Shown here piece by piece: positions 63,553-64,000 of a stretch of 64,000 nucleotides of DNA (position 1 is its first letter; every line of letters begins with the position of its first letter). Origin of the DNA: Salinicoccus sp. RF5 (lineage in GTDB: Bacteria > Bacillota > Bacilli > Staphylococcales > Salinicoccaceae); assembly GCF_020786625.1 (NCBI RefSeq), contig NZ_JAJGRC010000001.1, positions 434,001 through 498,000 of the forward strand. The letters run 5' to 3'. The position numbers and the translations under genes were made by a program. The notes beneath the pieces were generated by a model. The model was not told the DNA's origin. It saw only the letters and a program-made list of their open reading frames with translations, and did not search any database.

Positions 63553-64000
63553 TTATTGAGAACTTTTAATGTAGTCTTCAACAAATTGTAATGCATTTGT
63601 TATATTCTCGGGTGCCGTACCGCCACCCTGTGCCATATCCGGCCGGCCGCCGCCTTTGCCTTCCACTGTGGAGGCCATGCCTTTCATGATCTCTCCGGCC
63701 TTGAACCTGTCCGTCAGTTCTTTCGGCACCGTGACCACGAGCGAGACCTTGCCGTCATTGACTGCGCCGAGTGCGATGATGGCGTCCTGCGCCCGGGACT
63801 TTATGCGGTCCATCGTTGCGCGCAGTTCCTTGGCATCATCCGCCGGAACTTCCTTGGAGAGGACGGGGACACCGCCGATTTCCTTGATGTCGCCGGTCAC
63901 ATCCGCAAGCTTTTCATCCTGTCTGGATGCCTGCAGCTCCTTGATCTTCTGCTGGAGGCTGCGGTTTTCATCAAGCAGGGAGTCGACACGCTTCTCGACC
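63553..64000 (-). CDS. alaS: Alanyl-tRNA synthetase (C-terminal part; gene continues past the right edge)
   Basis: The last ~148 residues of AlaRS. A coiled-coil stretch (VEKRVDSLLDENRSLQQKI) leads into the DHHA1/C-Ala domain with KGGGRPDMAQGGGTAPENI, the conserved glycine-rich tip. Its editing and aminoacylation domains lie outside the window. It heads the alaS-ireB-ruvX-yrzB order; ireB starts 55 bases after its stop. Confidence 0.95.
   Translation of the reverse strand, partial: VEKRVDSLLDENRSLQQKIKELQASRQDEKLADVTGDIKEIGGVPVLSKEVPADDAKELRATMDRIKSRAQDAIIALGAVNDGKVSLVVTVPKELTDRFKAGEIMKGMASTVEGKGGGRPDMAQGGGTAPENITNALQFVEDYIKSSQ

Overview
The window is a low-GC Gram-positive (Bacillota) chromosome segment, most likely from the Staphylococcaceae and probably a Salinicoccus/Jeotgalicoccus-type coccus. 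Three things support this: staphylococcal gene sets (HssRS/HrtBA haem defence, a tenA-thiD-thiM-thiE order behind a TPP riboswitch, fruR-fruK-fruA); the conserved Bacillales housekeeping order on the right (hrcA-grpE-dnaK-dnaJ-prmA-rsmE-mtaB; comEA-comEB-comEC-yqzM-holA-rpsT; yqeG-yqeH-aroE-yhbY-nadD-yqeK-rsfS-yqeM; udk-greA; alaS-ireB-ruvX-yrzB-mltG); and a base composition near one half GC in the core genes, which is high for Staphylococcus itself. The genus is inference. No rRNA, tRNA, CRISPR array or intact mobile element was seen.

Layout. 1-6 kb: the end of an ABC exporter, a GNAT acetyltransferase, and a haem-stress module (hssR-hssS-hrtB-hrtA), all on the minus strand with two HssR-type direct repeats and a short ORF coupled to hrtB. 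6-11.6 kb: an AT-rich island of very small membrane proteins, an XRE repressor pair with twin palindromic operators, a stand-alone PspC mini-protein, a decayed partial gene duplication and an IS21 remnant. 11.6-19.4 kb: accessory metabolic genes (a hydrolase interrupted by one stop codon, acetyltransferases, a drug/metabolite transporter, an S66 peptidase, ASCH and S41 proteins, a Na+/H+ antiporter with a possible structured leader, a CHY zinc-finger protein). 19.4-22.1 kb: the thiamine operon. 22.1-30.3 kb: chromate transporter, disordered stress-like protein, COG3044 ATPase, AI-2E transporter, threonine aldolase, CopB-type ATPase. 30.3-34 kb: fructose operon. 34-64 kb: dense core genes almost all on the minus strand (flotillin/NfeD, rpsU, deoC, tRNA/rRNA modification, heat shock, lepA, DNA uptake, ribosome assembly, NAD and shikimate enzymes, uridine kinase, MltG, RuvX, IreB, alaS).

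How genes work together. HssR/HssS should sense haem and switch on the HrtBA exporter. The TPP riboswitch controls salvage of the thiazole and pyrimidine halves and their condensation. FruR controls fructose uptake and phosphorylation. HrcA acting at CIRCE controls the chaperones. ComEA, ComEC and YqzM/HolA sit in the usual DNA-uptake and replication block. Many starts are TTG or GTG and many neighbours overlap by ATGA or TAATG, pointing to tight translational coupling.
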